64,000 bases of DNA from Zelopaecilomyces penicillatus (taxonomy: Eukaryota > Ascomycota > Sordariomycetes > Hypocreales > Pseudodiploosporaceae). The notes under the pieces were generated by a model. It was not told where the DNA came from. It was given only the letters and a program-made list of their open reading frames with translations, and did no database searches. A program made the translations under genes and the position numbers. Positions 19,808-29,725 of the stretch are shown here, piece after piece. The stretch is from the NCBI GenBank assembly GCA_005765155.1, contig VCCP01000006.1:3546501-3610500 (forward strand), written 5' to 3'. Position 1 is the stretch's first letter, and each line of letters starts with the position of its first letter.

Positions 19808-21537
19808 CATCAAATAGACATAGTCATTACAACATCAATTAACTTATGTGATAGAGTAGCGGTCAAGCAACAACAGCCCCGTAGTTGAACTGGGTATACA
19901 TATAAGCTATGCGGAGTATATCCCGACTACGTAATAATCCGCAAGACATCTTGTTGTCTATTATGTTTATTTAGGGGATGTCTTGGATGAACAGCAGCAT
20001 AAGGAAAGGCGTACCTTGTTGCCGACATGGCTTGAACCACCACACACTCAAGCCAAGCCCCTGTTGGATTAGCAGCGGTTGACGGCCCTGGCACAGTGGA
20101 GCCGTAGTCCTGCCAGAGCATCCGGCTTTGCACGTCTGTCGGAGCCCCCGAAACACACCAGGATCCAGCTACACACGATTTAGGGCCTTATGAAACTCCG
20201 AATCCATGACTCAAACGCCGACAAGAGCTTACCTATATAAGATAGTATCAACACCAAAAGGGGGGAGGGCCGCTTGCGCCTACGGAATGGTTTTTAAATT
20301 GGTCGTAATCATTCCTGAGAGACCACTAGCAATCTCAAACTCTGATGCAAAAATCTACCAAAGCTGTGAGGAAGTATAGCTTATATAACTATGACAACGC
20401 CCTTGGTGGTGTTTTAGAGCATCCAGAACTCTAGCAAAGCACATACGTTAGGAATTAGCACAGCCCTTTATATGAGATTTAGGCAAGCTTCTGGTCAGTT
20501 ATGTATATATTGGATAATGGAGAGACCTAGACTAAATCATCGCTTCTCCAGAGACCCTTTCAAATCCTAAGCTATAAGTCATTAATTTAAGGTGACCTCT
20601 TATTGATAATAGTAATACATTACCATAATAGACCTATATAGACTTACACTCTTTAGAAACTCAGTGTTTGTTCTATTCAAATCTTATGTGTCTACTACCT
20701 ATGGTTAAAATAGCTTTGGATGTACGCTGGCGGTGTTAGGTAAAAATACTCTTTCATATCACTGACTAAGTCTATTTTTAAGCTGTTATTTAACATATGT
20801 TTGAAAAGCTTTACCAATTAACAGCAATCTATCCTATACCTAGCTTAGCATAATATATTGTCCTTATAGGATTTCTGGGTTCCGTGCTATAGGTTATTAA
20901 TAGTATATCTCTATTATTATTATTATTATTATTATTATTATCAGTGTATCCATAGCCATGGACAACTAACTGCGTACAGAGTATGGAGTATGCATTAAAA
21001 TATTGTATTAGCCGCCTCGGGGCACTTTCCCAACACGGACTTTTTCCTATTTCTCTCTGGCATTCTGGCACTGACAAAATTAGTCCTCGGTGTGATTATG
21101 CGCCGGAATGATGGCCAGTGCATCTGGCCATATTCTAGACCTCCAGAGAAACGTGCTCCTTAGGGGTTAGTGCAGCGCTCACCGCGAGTCATAAGTACGT
21201 TTCCAGCCCACCGTATGAAATGCTACCAAAAACGGACTCTTACACTACCCTGATCTGATTAACTCAAGGCGGCAAGATGAGTTTGTTCAATCGCCTTTTA
21301 CAGGATGGCGGTATAAGCATAATCGGTGATTCACCTCGGCAAAGGATATGTTGAGTACGAGATGCTCAGCGCTGGAGTAGTTTGGGTTGTAAGTTTCATC
21401 TACTCTTATTGCGCCGATTTAAGCAGCTTGGGTAGACTTTCATTCTGGTATTTAATGAACAAATACCAATCTTACCTTCAACGGGCAATTCTGGTCAAGA
21501 CTACCTCACACCCGATTTTCCATTCTAGTTAGACACT
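19808..21537. other. Intergenic, 1.7 kb, with microsatellite
   Basis: No gene supported. Around 19970-20160 the minus strand has two overlapping cysteine- or tryptophan-containing frames that end at a good splice donor, but no start, signal peptide or family motif, so none is called. AT-rich from 20360 to 21000. Confidence 0.45.
20912..20941. repeat. Microsatellite (TAT)10
   Basis: About thirty bases of uninterrupted ATT/TAT triplets in an AT-rich intergenic stretch. Confidence 0.9.
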
Positions 21538-21720
21538 ATGTTTTTTTGCCAACGCCCTTATCTTTGCAGTCGCCTTTCACCCAGGCTTTGGGTTTGCTGC
21601 AGATGTCAACTCTGCAACGATCCGCAAGGGAACATCGGCAATTGTGTCGCCCCGGGAACATGCACAGGAACTATACTCGCATCTCCGGGAACCCGGATTT
21701 GTATTCCTGGTGCCAATTAA
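21538..21720 (+). pseudogene. Decayed small secreted cysteine-rich gene, relative of the one at 19539-19730
   Basis: The frame from the ATG at 21538 ends in a cysteine- and glycine-rich tail (NCVAPGTCTG and so on) with the same spacing idea as the intact 63-aa protein: Cys, three to four residues, Cys, Gly, then about eight residues to a Pro/Gly-rich Cys. Its N-terminus has no secretion signal. In the frame one base off, just after a run of seven T, the same bases encode a clear hydrophobic leader (FFANALIFAVAF). Two compensating shifts would be needed to join leader and tail, so the locus reads as a broken copy. An intact but unusual protein in the main frame cannot be excluded. Confidence 0.4.
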
Positions 21721-22145
21721 TCTGTCTGCTGCCGTTCTTATTATCGGTGCGTGTTATGTCTCAACTTATGCCGCAGGTAAATGATAATAAAAATTATTAC
21801 AAAACAGACTGCAATATGAAAGAGAATTTTATGCCTGTGAAACAGAGAGTGATGGTTTGGGGGTACGTCAGGTCTGGGGGCAACAGCAAATGGCAGCTAT
21901 GTCTGGCATGGTCTTTGATCCAGTCAATTGGGAATTACGCAAAGCACAAGAAGTCACTTCTCTGGTGTTGTCTTTCTGAATGACAAACAATGTCTGACTC
22001 AGTTTGCCTCTTTTGTGACAGGTGTCGTTTTTACTACGCCTTGAGCCAAGCACCAATAAGATTAACGGGGGCTATTTTGAGTAGCAGGCTTGTGAACAGT
22101 GATTGATATTTGCCTATTCCGTTATATGATCTTACAGTTTGATCA
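21721..22145. other. Intergenic, nothing recognised
   Basis: Flank between the decayed small secreted gene and the end of the minus-strand Pth11-like pseudogene. No coding motif on either strand. Confidence 0.5.
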
Positions 22146-23499
22146 CTAATACGACGACCTCGGCTGACATTTCGCATTACTAGTATAAACATCCATCTCC
22201 ATATGACTCACTATCGGTTCTTTGCTATTGTTGGATGCCAACATGGTATTCAGCTGATTTATACCGAGAATGTTAGATTTATTGAGTTTGACCTCCCCAG
22301 CCCCGAACGTTCAAAAACCTGGGGGTGTCTTGCCCATCTTTTGAGACGATCGCAGTGGCGTCATATAGCTCAGTAAAGAGCTGAACCACTGTCGCACAAG
22401 TGGAAACACCATGGGTAAATTTGTGGCGACGACAGCGACAAAGGATTCCCGTACGCCCCATGAGCCAGCAGCTTGTGGGCCGTGAACTGGGTCCTTCACT
22501 GATTTTGTTAGAGAACTGGGTAGTAGTCACAAAGTGGGATAGTCACGGAGCTGAACGCACCTTTAAGATGACCACGCTTCTTAGCAGGGCACAAACGAGC
22601 ACAAACATGCCTGCACCGAGTAAGATTGTCGATGCGATCTTTTGAGAGAGCTTTAAACTCGATTTACAAAGCATCGGGATAGGTATAGATATCAAATAAA
22701 TGTCAGTAGATACGTTAAGGACAAAATTGGCCCAGATGATGTGTTTGGAAACAGCCAGCTGACAGGCATCTAGGAGCTATCAGTTAGCACAATCCCGAAC
22801 CTATCTGAGCTAGAAGGAACCGACTGCCAGGATTTGGATCAATCTGCCAATATCTGCGGAATGGGCGACAGGAAGGAGGAAATTAGCCAGATTGATAATC
22901 CAAGTTGCTGCTATAAACGCAAATCCGATTTTGATACGGATAGAGTACCTCCGGTCCAAGCCTTCCTGCAACTCTGTCAGCCCTTCGTCATATAAAAAGA
23001 TCGATATTTACTGCAAAGCACTCACAGTGAGTCGGGTATAGAAGATCAGCATCGAAGCCTTGAATGCCCAAAGCAACGCCGCATAGGTGGACCATCCTGC
23101 AACTTGTATCTTGGAGCCAATCACTCTTCGCCGGTATTCTGTGCTGTTCGGTGAAAGAGCACTTCGCTCTGCGTCTGCCATGCTGTTGTTCGCAAGGCCA
23201 TGGGCCACATGACCAACACTATACGCCAGTGCCGTCTCGGCAGCATAAAATGTCTGTTACGCCGAGCCTCTCTGGTGAGTAGGAACAAAATCGGATGTAA
23301 GGCTGTCGTGGGATGTACGAACCATTGCAACCCAAATGACATAGTCGTCTGCTCGTAATTGTCTGAGGCCGACAGCTCTGACGCGAGTGTATGTCCTGAG
23401 CAAAGTGACAGCTATGCCTACGCCCAAGAGCGTCCATAACTCAACGGCGAATGCCTCGAATGCTGCCTCGGCAGTAGGAACATCTGACGGCGTCGACAT
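22146..23499 (-). pseudogene. Second Pth11-like membrane receptor, one frameshift and one nonsense mutation
   Basis: Minus-strand exons (plus coordinates): 23323-23499, 23026-23253, 22825-22965, 22561-22769, and from 22493 down. The introns are 55-69 nt with good branch sites. The start is the ATG at 23499. Landmarks: RADDYVIWVAM, AYSVGHVAHGLANN, RVIGSKIQVAGWSTYAALLW, FYTRLT, CRPFRRYWQIDPNPG, HIIWANFVLNVSTDIYL, DPVHGPQAAGSWGVRESF. A one-base shift near 22885-22895 separates helix 4 (WIINLANFL) from CRPF. A TGA at 22311-22313 stands where an arginine is expected; it is followed by an open tail of 54 codons that ends at 22146. CGA to TGA is a single C-to-T change. The protein belongs to a different subtype from the copy at 13.7 kb, so this is not a recent duplicate. 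Two lesions make loss of function likely. Confidence 0.75.
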
Positions 23500-24649
23500 G
23501 AACAACGGGATTCAGCGAATCTCAAGTCGTCGGTTATTGGCGTAAGCCGGATACTGGCCAAAAGAGGGGCCTTCATTTGAGACGTCTTGATCGAGAGTAT
23601 AAGTTTGAGCTGCCCCAGTTGAAAAATAAAAGGTCGGATTGCGTATTCAGGGCGATGCTTTCCCATTCGTGTAAGCATATCCCACCAACTACTCTAATTC
23701 ACAAGCCAACAAATACAAGCGCCACCTGTTGGATAGTGAGACACCTGCTCATGTATTAGATTTGGCTTAGTGAACTTATGGCTCGGATTATTTCCCGATC
23801 TAGGTTGAATCTCGGCAAATGGGCTCAAAGCGTTGCGGATGATATTATAACTCAAATGATGGCGTAGGTCTGTACTTGTACACCCACACAATGACCGTCC
23901 TGGTTGGGACGGCCTTGACAATGGCCCTCTAGTAGGTCTTCGTCATATGCAATGACAGTTAAGTCGACTTCAGCCAACAAGCCTTGTAACACCATGTCAA
24001 TCATCCATCTTGTTTTAATCGGCAGCACAGACCAGCAAACATCACACTGTCATGGCTGTGCATGGAATCCTTGGCTCGAGCTGCATTCGCATCTAATTTT
24101 TGTGTACTCCGTACTTTTCTGCGATATTGAAAGCACTAGTGCCACCCCTATTTCTGTAAAAAGTATAGAAGCTATAAAATATATCTTGAACATACCGATT
24201 TTCTTATGCTGTTCAGTATACATATAAATAAAATACACTTTCGTTTGCAGAATACAGACTTCTTTAGTTGGTAACTTAATGGCCTATGCTCTCTTATTAT
24301 GCATTCGATATGTCGGGTTATTATGTCAAGTTCACTAGATTGGCCTTTACAACCCAAATGCCAAGTGCAGCCAAGCGCAAACCATACAGGCTTAACTAGG
24401 TCCAGAACGACCAGCATCGATGTCCTAGCATAGATATATGCCATGGCGAAAGGCCGAGCCAGCAAGTCGTCCGAAAGTGTACAACCTACCCAAGCGCAAA
24501 TCATTGATATATGGCCCGAGAACCTGCAGGAGGCGACATGTGCCTCCGGCGCGGTGATGTCCCGGAGGTATCCTCTTGAATTTACACTGAACCACCTTGG
24601 TATCAATTAAAATACTAACTCATTGTCTATGATGGGTTTGAGGTCCTAG
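23500..24649. other. Intergenic, 1.1 kb, nothing recognised
   Basis: The longest frames here begin at non-ATG codons and carry no domain or signal. Upstream sequence of the Pth11-like pseudogene occupies the left part. Confidence 0.5.
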
Positions 24650-24751
24650 GCCGTTTGTTATAATGCCGAAGAAAATACGGTTCCAAGGTTAGACCTCCTT
24701 ACATGTAAATGAAAAAGCCAATGCCTATTATTTATAATTATGATTCGTTCA
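24650..24751 (+). repeat. Diverged copy of the 3' flank of the GH3 gene
   Basis: About 100 bases here match 29620-29720 in the same orientation. They share an exact 19-base block (AATGAAAAAGCCAATGCCT) and further matches on both sides, such as CCGAANAANATNC upstream and AATTAT then TTCATG downstream. The 29.7-kb copy directly abuts the end of the GH3 coding region. Here the match stops where GH3 coding sequence would begin. It is a fragment of a former duplication. Confidence 0.7.
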
Positions 24752-24837
24752 TGCGGCGGACGTTGATATATACCTATTATACATTTATCTATGTATGCTA
24801 GCTTAAGTTGCCCTCCTTGAGAAAAGAACATGCCAGC

Positions 24838-25334
24838 TTAGCAATGGCAATCTCCATTACAGCAGCCCTTTGACACAAAGTTAACAGTGAGCTGCCCGGT
24901 GGCAACGTTGTTACCAGGCTTGGTAGGAACGCTTCCACAGCCCTTGCATCCGTGATGCATGAGTCTTTCCAATCTAGCATAAGCATCATACGCAGTGCCG
25001 CTGGCGCCGCTCTGGTAAAAGGCGCAGAGAGCGCCGTTCTGGCCCTGAGAGCATGCAATTTGTTCTATTTTCAGTTTGTGGTTAGCAAATCGTTATAATC
25101 TTAGCCACATGGCTATGCAGATGAGGAAGCAGCTTTCAAAACTACAAGTGAGAGAGACTTACGACCAGGACCAAAGACCCGATTACCTTGGCCCTCTGCA
25201 ATCAGGTTACCAACCTGTTCACGAACAGATTTGAGGGTGGCTCCAGGATTGGCGCCGCACCAAAAGCTGCCTCGACAATTGATTCCGAGCGCAGCGGCGC
25301 CAGAAATAAATAAGAGAGCTGGAACAAAATGCAT
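24838..25334 (-). CDS. KP4-like killer-toxin-family secreted protein, copy A (132 aa)
   Basis: Two exons: 25163-25334 and 24838-25064, joined across a 98-nt intron (GTAAGT...AATAG). The sum is 133 codons. The signal peptide ends near GAAALG. The family signature follows directly (INCRGS), and exon 2 carries QIAC, ALCAFYQSG, MHHGCKGCGS and PGNNVATGQLTVNFV, ending in a cysteine-rich CCNGDCHC tail. The founding member is the virus-encoded KP4 toxin of Ustilago, a small disulfide-rich protein known to act on calcium uptake of sensitive fungi. Chromosomal homologs occur in many ascomycetes, where antifungal activity has been reported for some. Action here is therefore an inference. A TATATATA element lies about 120 bases upstream. 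The gene is complete, with no broken cysteine positions seen. Confidence 0.88.
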
Positions 25335-26988
25335 GTTGGACTGCTTTGGCAGAAAGAGCTGTTCGAGATGTAGTAGTTGGGTTTGTTGTGGTTGAGTTAA
25401 TGGAATAGATGCGAGAGAGAATGGTAGCGTTTCAAGTATTAGACCAACTTCTATCTATATATAAGTTCTGCGGCGGGTTTTAATATAAATTCAATCACCT
25501 TCAAGCTTACATATCAGCTTGCGGGGGGCTGTGGATAGTACATCTGACCATTCTGCCAGCTGGTGAGTCTACGTATCAACATACCGTCGTGTAAAGCCAG
25601 CTTTGCCGAGGATGGGTGTGGATCAGATTGGAAAGCCTCTACTAGATCAATCAGTAGAGGAACTTGGTATCAGCTACTTCAAAGTCCAAAGGTAAAGTGC
25701 GCGTGGAGAATTACGTTTGTCTCATAGCGCCTAGGTTGATATCATGGTTCCCGGCGTGGGGGAGGTTCAATATTTCCACGATAATACGTGCTTCAATGCA
25801 GCATCAATGTGTATTAAACCACCGTGGATCTCTTGCACGAGGGAGGAAGGGATGGATTAGGTAGGTGATCTATTATTCAGAGTCACGTCAGATTTGGACA
25901 AGACTATGTCGAGCGATCGGCGCGGTCGAAGATGCCATTATTTACTTGGGGTTTTCAACATAAACCACTAAAACAGACTGTCAGAAATGACGATTATGAT
26001 GGATTTATTTGTATTTGTCGTTTTCACTAACATGCTTGCAATGAGAAAGTTATGTTAGTCCAACTAACGCAGCCGAATCATTCGATCACAGACGACCGGA
26101 CCACTTCCCTATCCTTTTCTGTCGATTGGGTCATACGATGCAAGCGGGCTGTATCTGCTTCTATGTAATATTTGCGATGGAATGATGTTCAGTTAGGTAA
26201 TGAAATAGAAAATTTAAAAATACTGTTAGCATCAATTCGTGACACACCTTAAGTTAGAATGAGTGTAGCCTTTCGCTGGGATGCCTCATTGTAAGTAAGG
26301 CTACGGCAACGATCCAGGGATCAGGGATGAAGTCTGTGGCATATAGCGCGTATTCATGCCGAAGCGGGTTAAAATCCTCCCCATGCTCTCCAAATTTTGC
26401 GAATGGCCGGAAACACACAGATCATAAATCCCCCGTCAAGCGATCATCCACCCCACAGTTCTAGACCATGTATCACCATAATCGGTGCTTCGTGAGTGCC
26501 CCCCACCCCCCCCCCCCGCTATGGGACCACTAATTTGGTGTAGAATGGGGTAGGTTGGACGCTTAATTCCGCATGTTGCCCAATGCCAAGAACGAACAAT
26601 GTTGTAGGGCAGGTGAGCAGGTATTGTGCGATGTTTGGGGTGCCTACCTACTTGCGGATGTGACTGCTAGCCTCATGTCTGGGTACTGATGAACAAATCA
26701 TGCTGTGTGTCAAGTGTGCCTACCCTACCTATTGCAATTAGATCGACTACGGCAGGTGTACGGAGTGGATGGGTTTATAAGCGTATTTATAGACTGGGGA
26801 AGAAGAAGCCGATGCTAAAAATAAGACATACATAGGTTGCGTTGATTTACTTTAATCGACCACCAGAGAAACCCAGCATCCAAACCACCCATCCCCTGCC
26901 CGCCCCCCCTTCTTTGTCCAAGACCGCAGTTCCTCCAGGGCACCATACCGCAACGATGTAGGACATCCAGCCCTTCTCTCCAAAGTCT
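25335..26988. other. Intergenic between KP4-like copies A and B; poly-C tract
   Basis: No gene supported in 1.65 kb. A C-rich run at 26499-26517 (six C, one A, twelve C) is the only conspicuous element. The region from 25340 to 25470 is the promoter of copy A. Confidence 0.5.
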
Positions 26989-27375
26989 CTAACAGGCCCC
27001 CTCGCAGTTGGGGCTGCCCACAATATTGACAGTGAGCTGGCCGGTGGCGACATTGTTGCCAGGTCTGGTAGGCACAGAACCACACTTCTTACAGCCATGC
27101 TGCATGATTCTAGCAATCCACTCAGAGGTCTCCTCAGCTGTACCGCTCGCACCGTTTTGATAGAAGGCGCAGAGTTTGCCCGTACAGGCAATCTGTTGAC
27201 CTGGGTTGTAGAAGCGGTGACGAGGTTGAATATTGTCAACAACCTTTTTCAAACTCTGGATATTCCCGGCAGCACCATTAGATGGGCAAAAGCCAGAGCC
27301 ACGGCAATTGATGCCTAGAGCCGCCGCAGAAGCCACAAGGCTGGTAAGAGTAATAATGACGGTGGCGAATGTCAT
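26989..27375 (-). CDS. KP4-like killer-toxin-family secreted protein, copy B (128 aa, intronless)
   Basis: Start is the ATG at 27375 (MTFATVIITLTSLVASAAA, a good signal peptide). The frame is open further upstream, but only from a TTG. The signature INCRGSGFC follows the leader. PGQQIAC runs straight through the point where copies A and C are interrupted by an intron. KLCAFYQNG, MQHGCKKCGS, PGNNVATGQLTVNIV and a short NCEGAC end follow. The last cysteine pair is arranged differently from the CC-x2-C-x-C tails of A and C. Orientation matches copy A, 1.65 kb away. Family and role are as for copy A. Intact and complete. Confidence 0.88.
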   Translation of the reverse strand: MTFATVIITLTSLVASAAALGINCRGSGFCPSNGAAGNIQSLKKVVDNIQPRHRFYNPGQQIACTGKLCAFYQNGASGTAEETSEWIARIMQHGCKKCGSVPTRPGNNVATGQLTVNIVGSPNCEGAC

Positions 27376-28940
27376 GATTGCGTTTTCTGACGGAAGGGGT
27401 CGTTTTTTTTTAATCAAATGCAAGAGTTGTTGAGGTTTAATGTTTTGTGAATCCGAGAGCCAGAATAAAATGAGGTGATGTGTTAACGAGCTCAAGGACA
27501 AGGTGACTATGTCCTCTTATAGCTTTTGGAATGCGATGGGCCACAATATGACTCGGTATATATACTTGGAAGAGTATTGATACTTGTATATGGTGGTGTA
27601 TCATTGCAATCACGAGCTACAACAGTATAATCCCTGTTGAACAATTTTCCAGCCTTTAAGATACGTTGATATTATAAGATAGCGAGCTACACGCGGCATA
27701 AAGCAACATACTGAAATTCATGCCACATTTGTGTAGTCTTATTACATCTACAGCCGTCAACATGGTGATTCAAGCAGCTCGTGGTAATCCAAAAGCAGTT
27801 TTCAAAGCTCTTAATAGAGCCTACATAGCCAACCTTTTGTTTAAACCCCTTATCACAGCCTATATCCAATACACAAGCCATGTATGAGTGCAGCCCGCAG
27901 CAAAGGTCTCTAAGGGGAATCCAAGGAAATACGTAAAAATTCATTCGTAGTCTCTAGATGGGCATTAATAGAATCAAAAGGTATATACTAAGCTCACGCT
28001 AATTAATGCATAGACTAGGAGTGGGCTGCGAGTCAGTCAATCCACCTGCGTCCGCCGAATTTAGCCTCTTCGGTTCTCGGCTTCTCAAATTCGGCTCAAA
28101 CTGCTGCAGCTCGCGGAACAGCTCACCGAGGTATTAGTCGTTTGATAAACTCGAAAATGAATGGGTTGATTATGGCGCAACACAAGATAGGTATCTGTCA
28201 TTCAGGAAATTCCACATCTTTCCCCACCACGATTACGGAAGTCCATACTCCAATGACGTGCTATGAATTGCCATGCCTTGTTCTAATATAACGGTGTTGG
28301 AGAATGGATGCATGCATGCGTCTGAAAGGGGGCAAGTCATCACCTGAGTTTGACGTCGGCTTGGGTGCTCATACCCCCGTCACAGCATGCTTTTTGCCTA
28401 CGATACCAACTACGTCATTTAGTCTCGGTTATTCAATACCGAGTGTTGTTTGTTTGTCAATTGTGCACTAGATGAGAACTTCTTGGCGATTGAATATGAA
28501 GTCGTTGCGAACTGTACATTCCTGGCCCTTACCTCATTGGACTTGAAATATGGAAACATTGTCTCTAGCGTAGCATCAATGGCCTGTTATCATATGCAGC
28601 AGCCAGTGGTGATATTTCGAGCCGTCGACGTGAATAATGACCATCATCTTCTATATGGCATGTTCCAACCCTGTCATTTCATACCTTGACCATTATTGAA
28701 ATATTTACGTTTAGAATTGTGATAGCGCGGTAAGAATTAATCGTAGTTGGTGGGGGTGTGTTGAAGCGATGATAGTCATGTTCAATTCCTTGTCATTCAT
28801 AGGAAATCCATCTAATCACAAGTCACGAGCCAGACATAAAAACTCACACTGAACTTATCCCCATCTTCATCCTCACTCTCGTCTTTTACACCATCTCAAC
28901 TAAACAACTCTCTCTCTCCTTATATCAATACATTCTTGAA
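27376..28940. other. Intergenic between divergent KP4-like copies B and C
   Basis: Nothing coding recognised in 1.56 kb. This is the shared upstream region of two divergently transcribed KP4-like genes. A CATAAAAA element at 28835-28842 and a CT-rich leader at 28890-28925 fit the core promoter of copy C. Confidence 0.5.
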
Positions 28941-29429
28941 ATGGTTTCTCTATCCATCATCGCCACTCTGCTTGCCAGTGCCTCAGCGCTTGGTATCAAT
29001 TGCCGTGGCTCTGCTCTTTGTGCCGACAATATCGGCGCTGATCTCGTTCCCCTCATCACTCAGATCAAGCAGCTTATCGCACAAGGCAAAGGCCAGCAAT
29101 GGTACAACTCTGGAGGTATTTTACTTTGACCTCATCTAATGCCTGAATTCCTATTCATACTTCCTCAACAACGAGCTGTCCTCTAATCATGTATAATAGA
29201 GCAAATCGCATGTGTGGATGGGAAGTATGGTGCTATGTGTGCCTTCTTTCAAAGGACTGGTGGTGATGCGAGACTTGCACTCGACAAGGCTCTAGATCTG
29301 GCTAGACACGGCTGTCGCAGATGTGGCTCTTGTCCAACAAAACCAGGGAATAATGTCAATACTGGGATGCTGACAGCAAACTTTGTGAGCGCGCCATGCT
29401 GCAAAGGTAACTGTGTTTGCCCGCTTTAG
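28941..29429 (+). CDS. KP4-like killer-toxin-family secreted protein, copy C (134 aa)
   Basis: Two exons, 28941-29115 and 29200-29429, with an 84-nt intron (GTATTT...TAATAG). The sum is 135 codons. The intron sits at the same place and phase as in copy A, immediately before QIAC. The leader MVSLSIIATLLASASA is followed by INCRGSALC. Exon 2 has MCAFFQRTGG, ARHGCRRCGS, PGNNVNTGMLTANFV and a CCKGNCVC tail. All family cysteines seem present. It reads away from copies A and B and towards the GH3 gene, with which it is convergent. Confidence 0.88.
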
Positions 29430-29725
29430 ATGAAAAGCAAACGCATACAGCCTCTCGCAGCACAAACCGCAAATAAAGAACCCCAGGGAATTGGATGGAT
29501 TGATGGAAGACTGTACAGTACAGCCATGTTCAAGAGATGTTCTCATCAATATACCCTGAGCCACGCTGGTATCAACGAGCTGTTTGACTACATTGTACTT
29601 GGCAAATTCGAGATCCCAATCCGGTTGTCGTGACCCCGAATAAGATGCACTTCAAGGGGCAAAGCTCTCCACTTGTGAATGAAAAAGCCAATGCCTGTCA
29701 TAATTATACTTCATTCATGTATCTT
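29430..29725. other. Intergenic between convergent KP4-like copy C and GH3; donor of the repeat at 24650-24751
   Basis: Contains the 3' flanks of both genes. Bases 29620-29720 are the counterpart of the diverged copy at 24.65-24.75 kb. Confidence 0.6.

Noticed and set aside
19971..20156. Minus-strand cysteine- and tryptophan-containing frames, possibly a cellulose-binding-module remnant
   Set aside because: The likeness to the module is loose, the expected cysteines are missing, there is no leader, and three frames would have to be mixed.
24172..24606. 144-codon minus-strand frame
   Set aside because: It begins at TTG, has no domain, and overlaps AT-rich repeats. It is most likely a chance frame.
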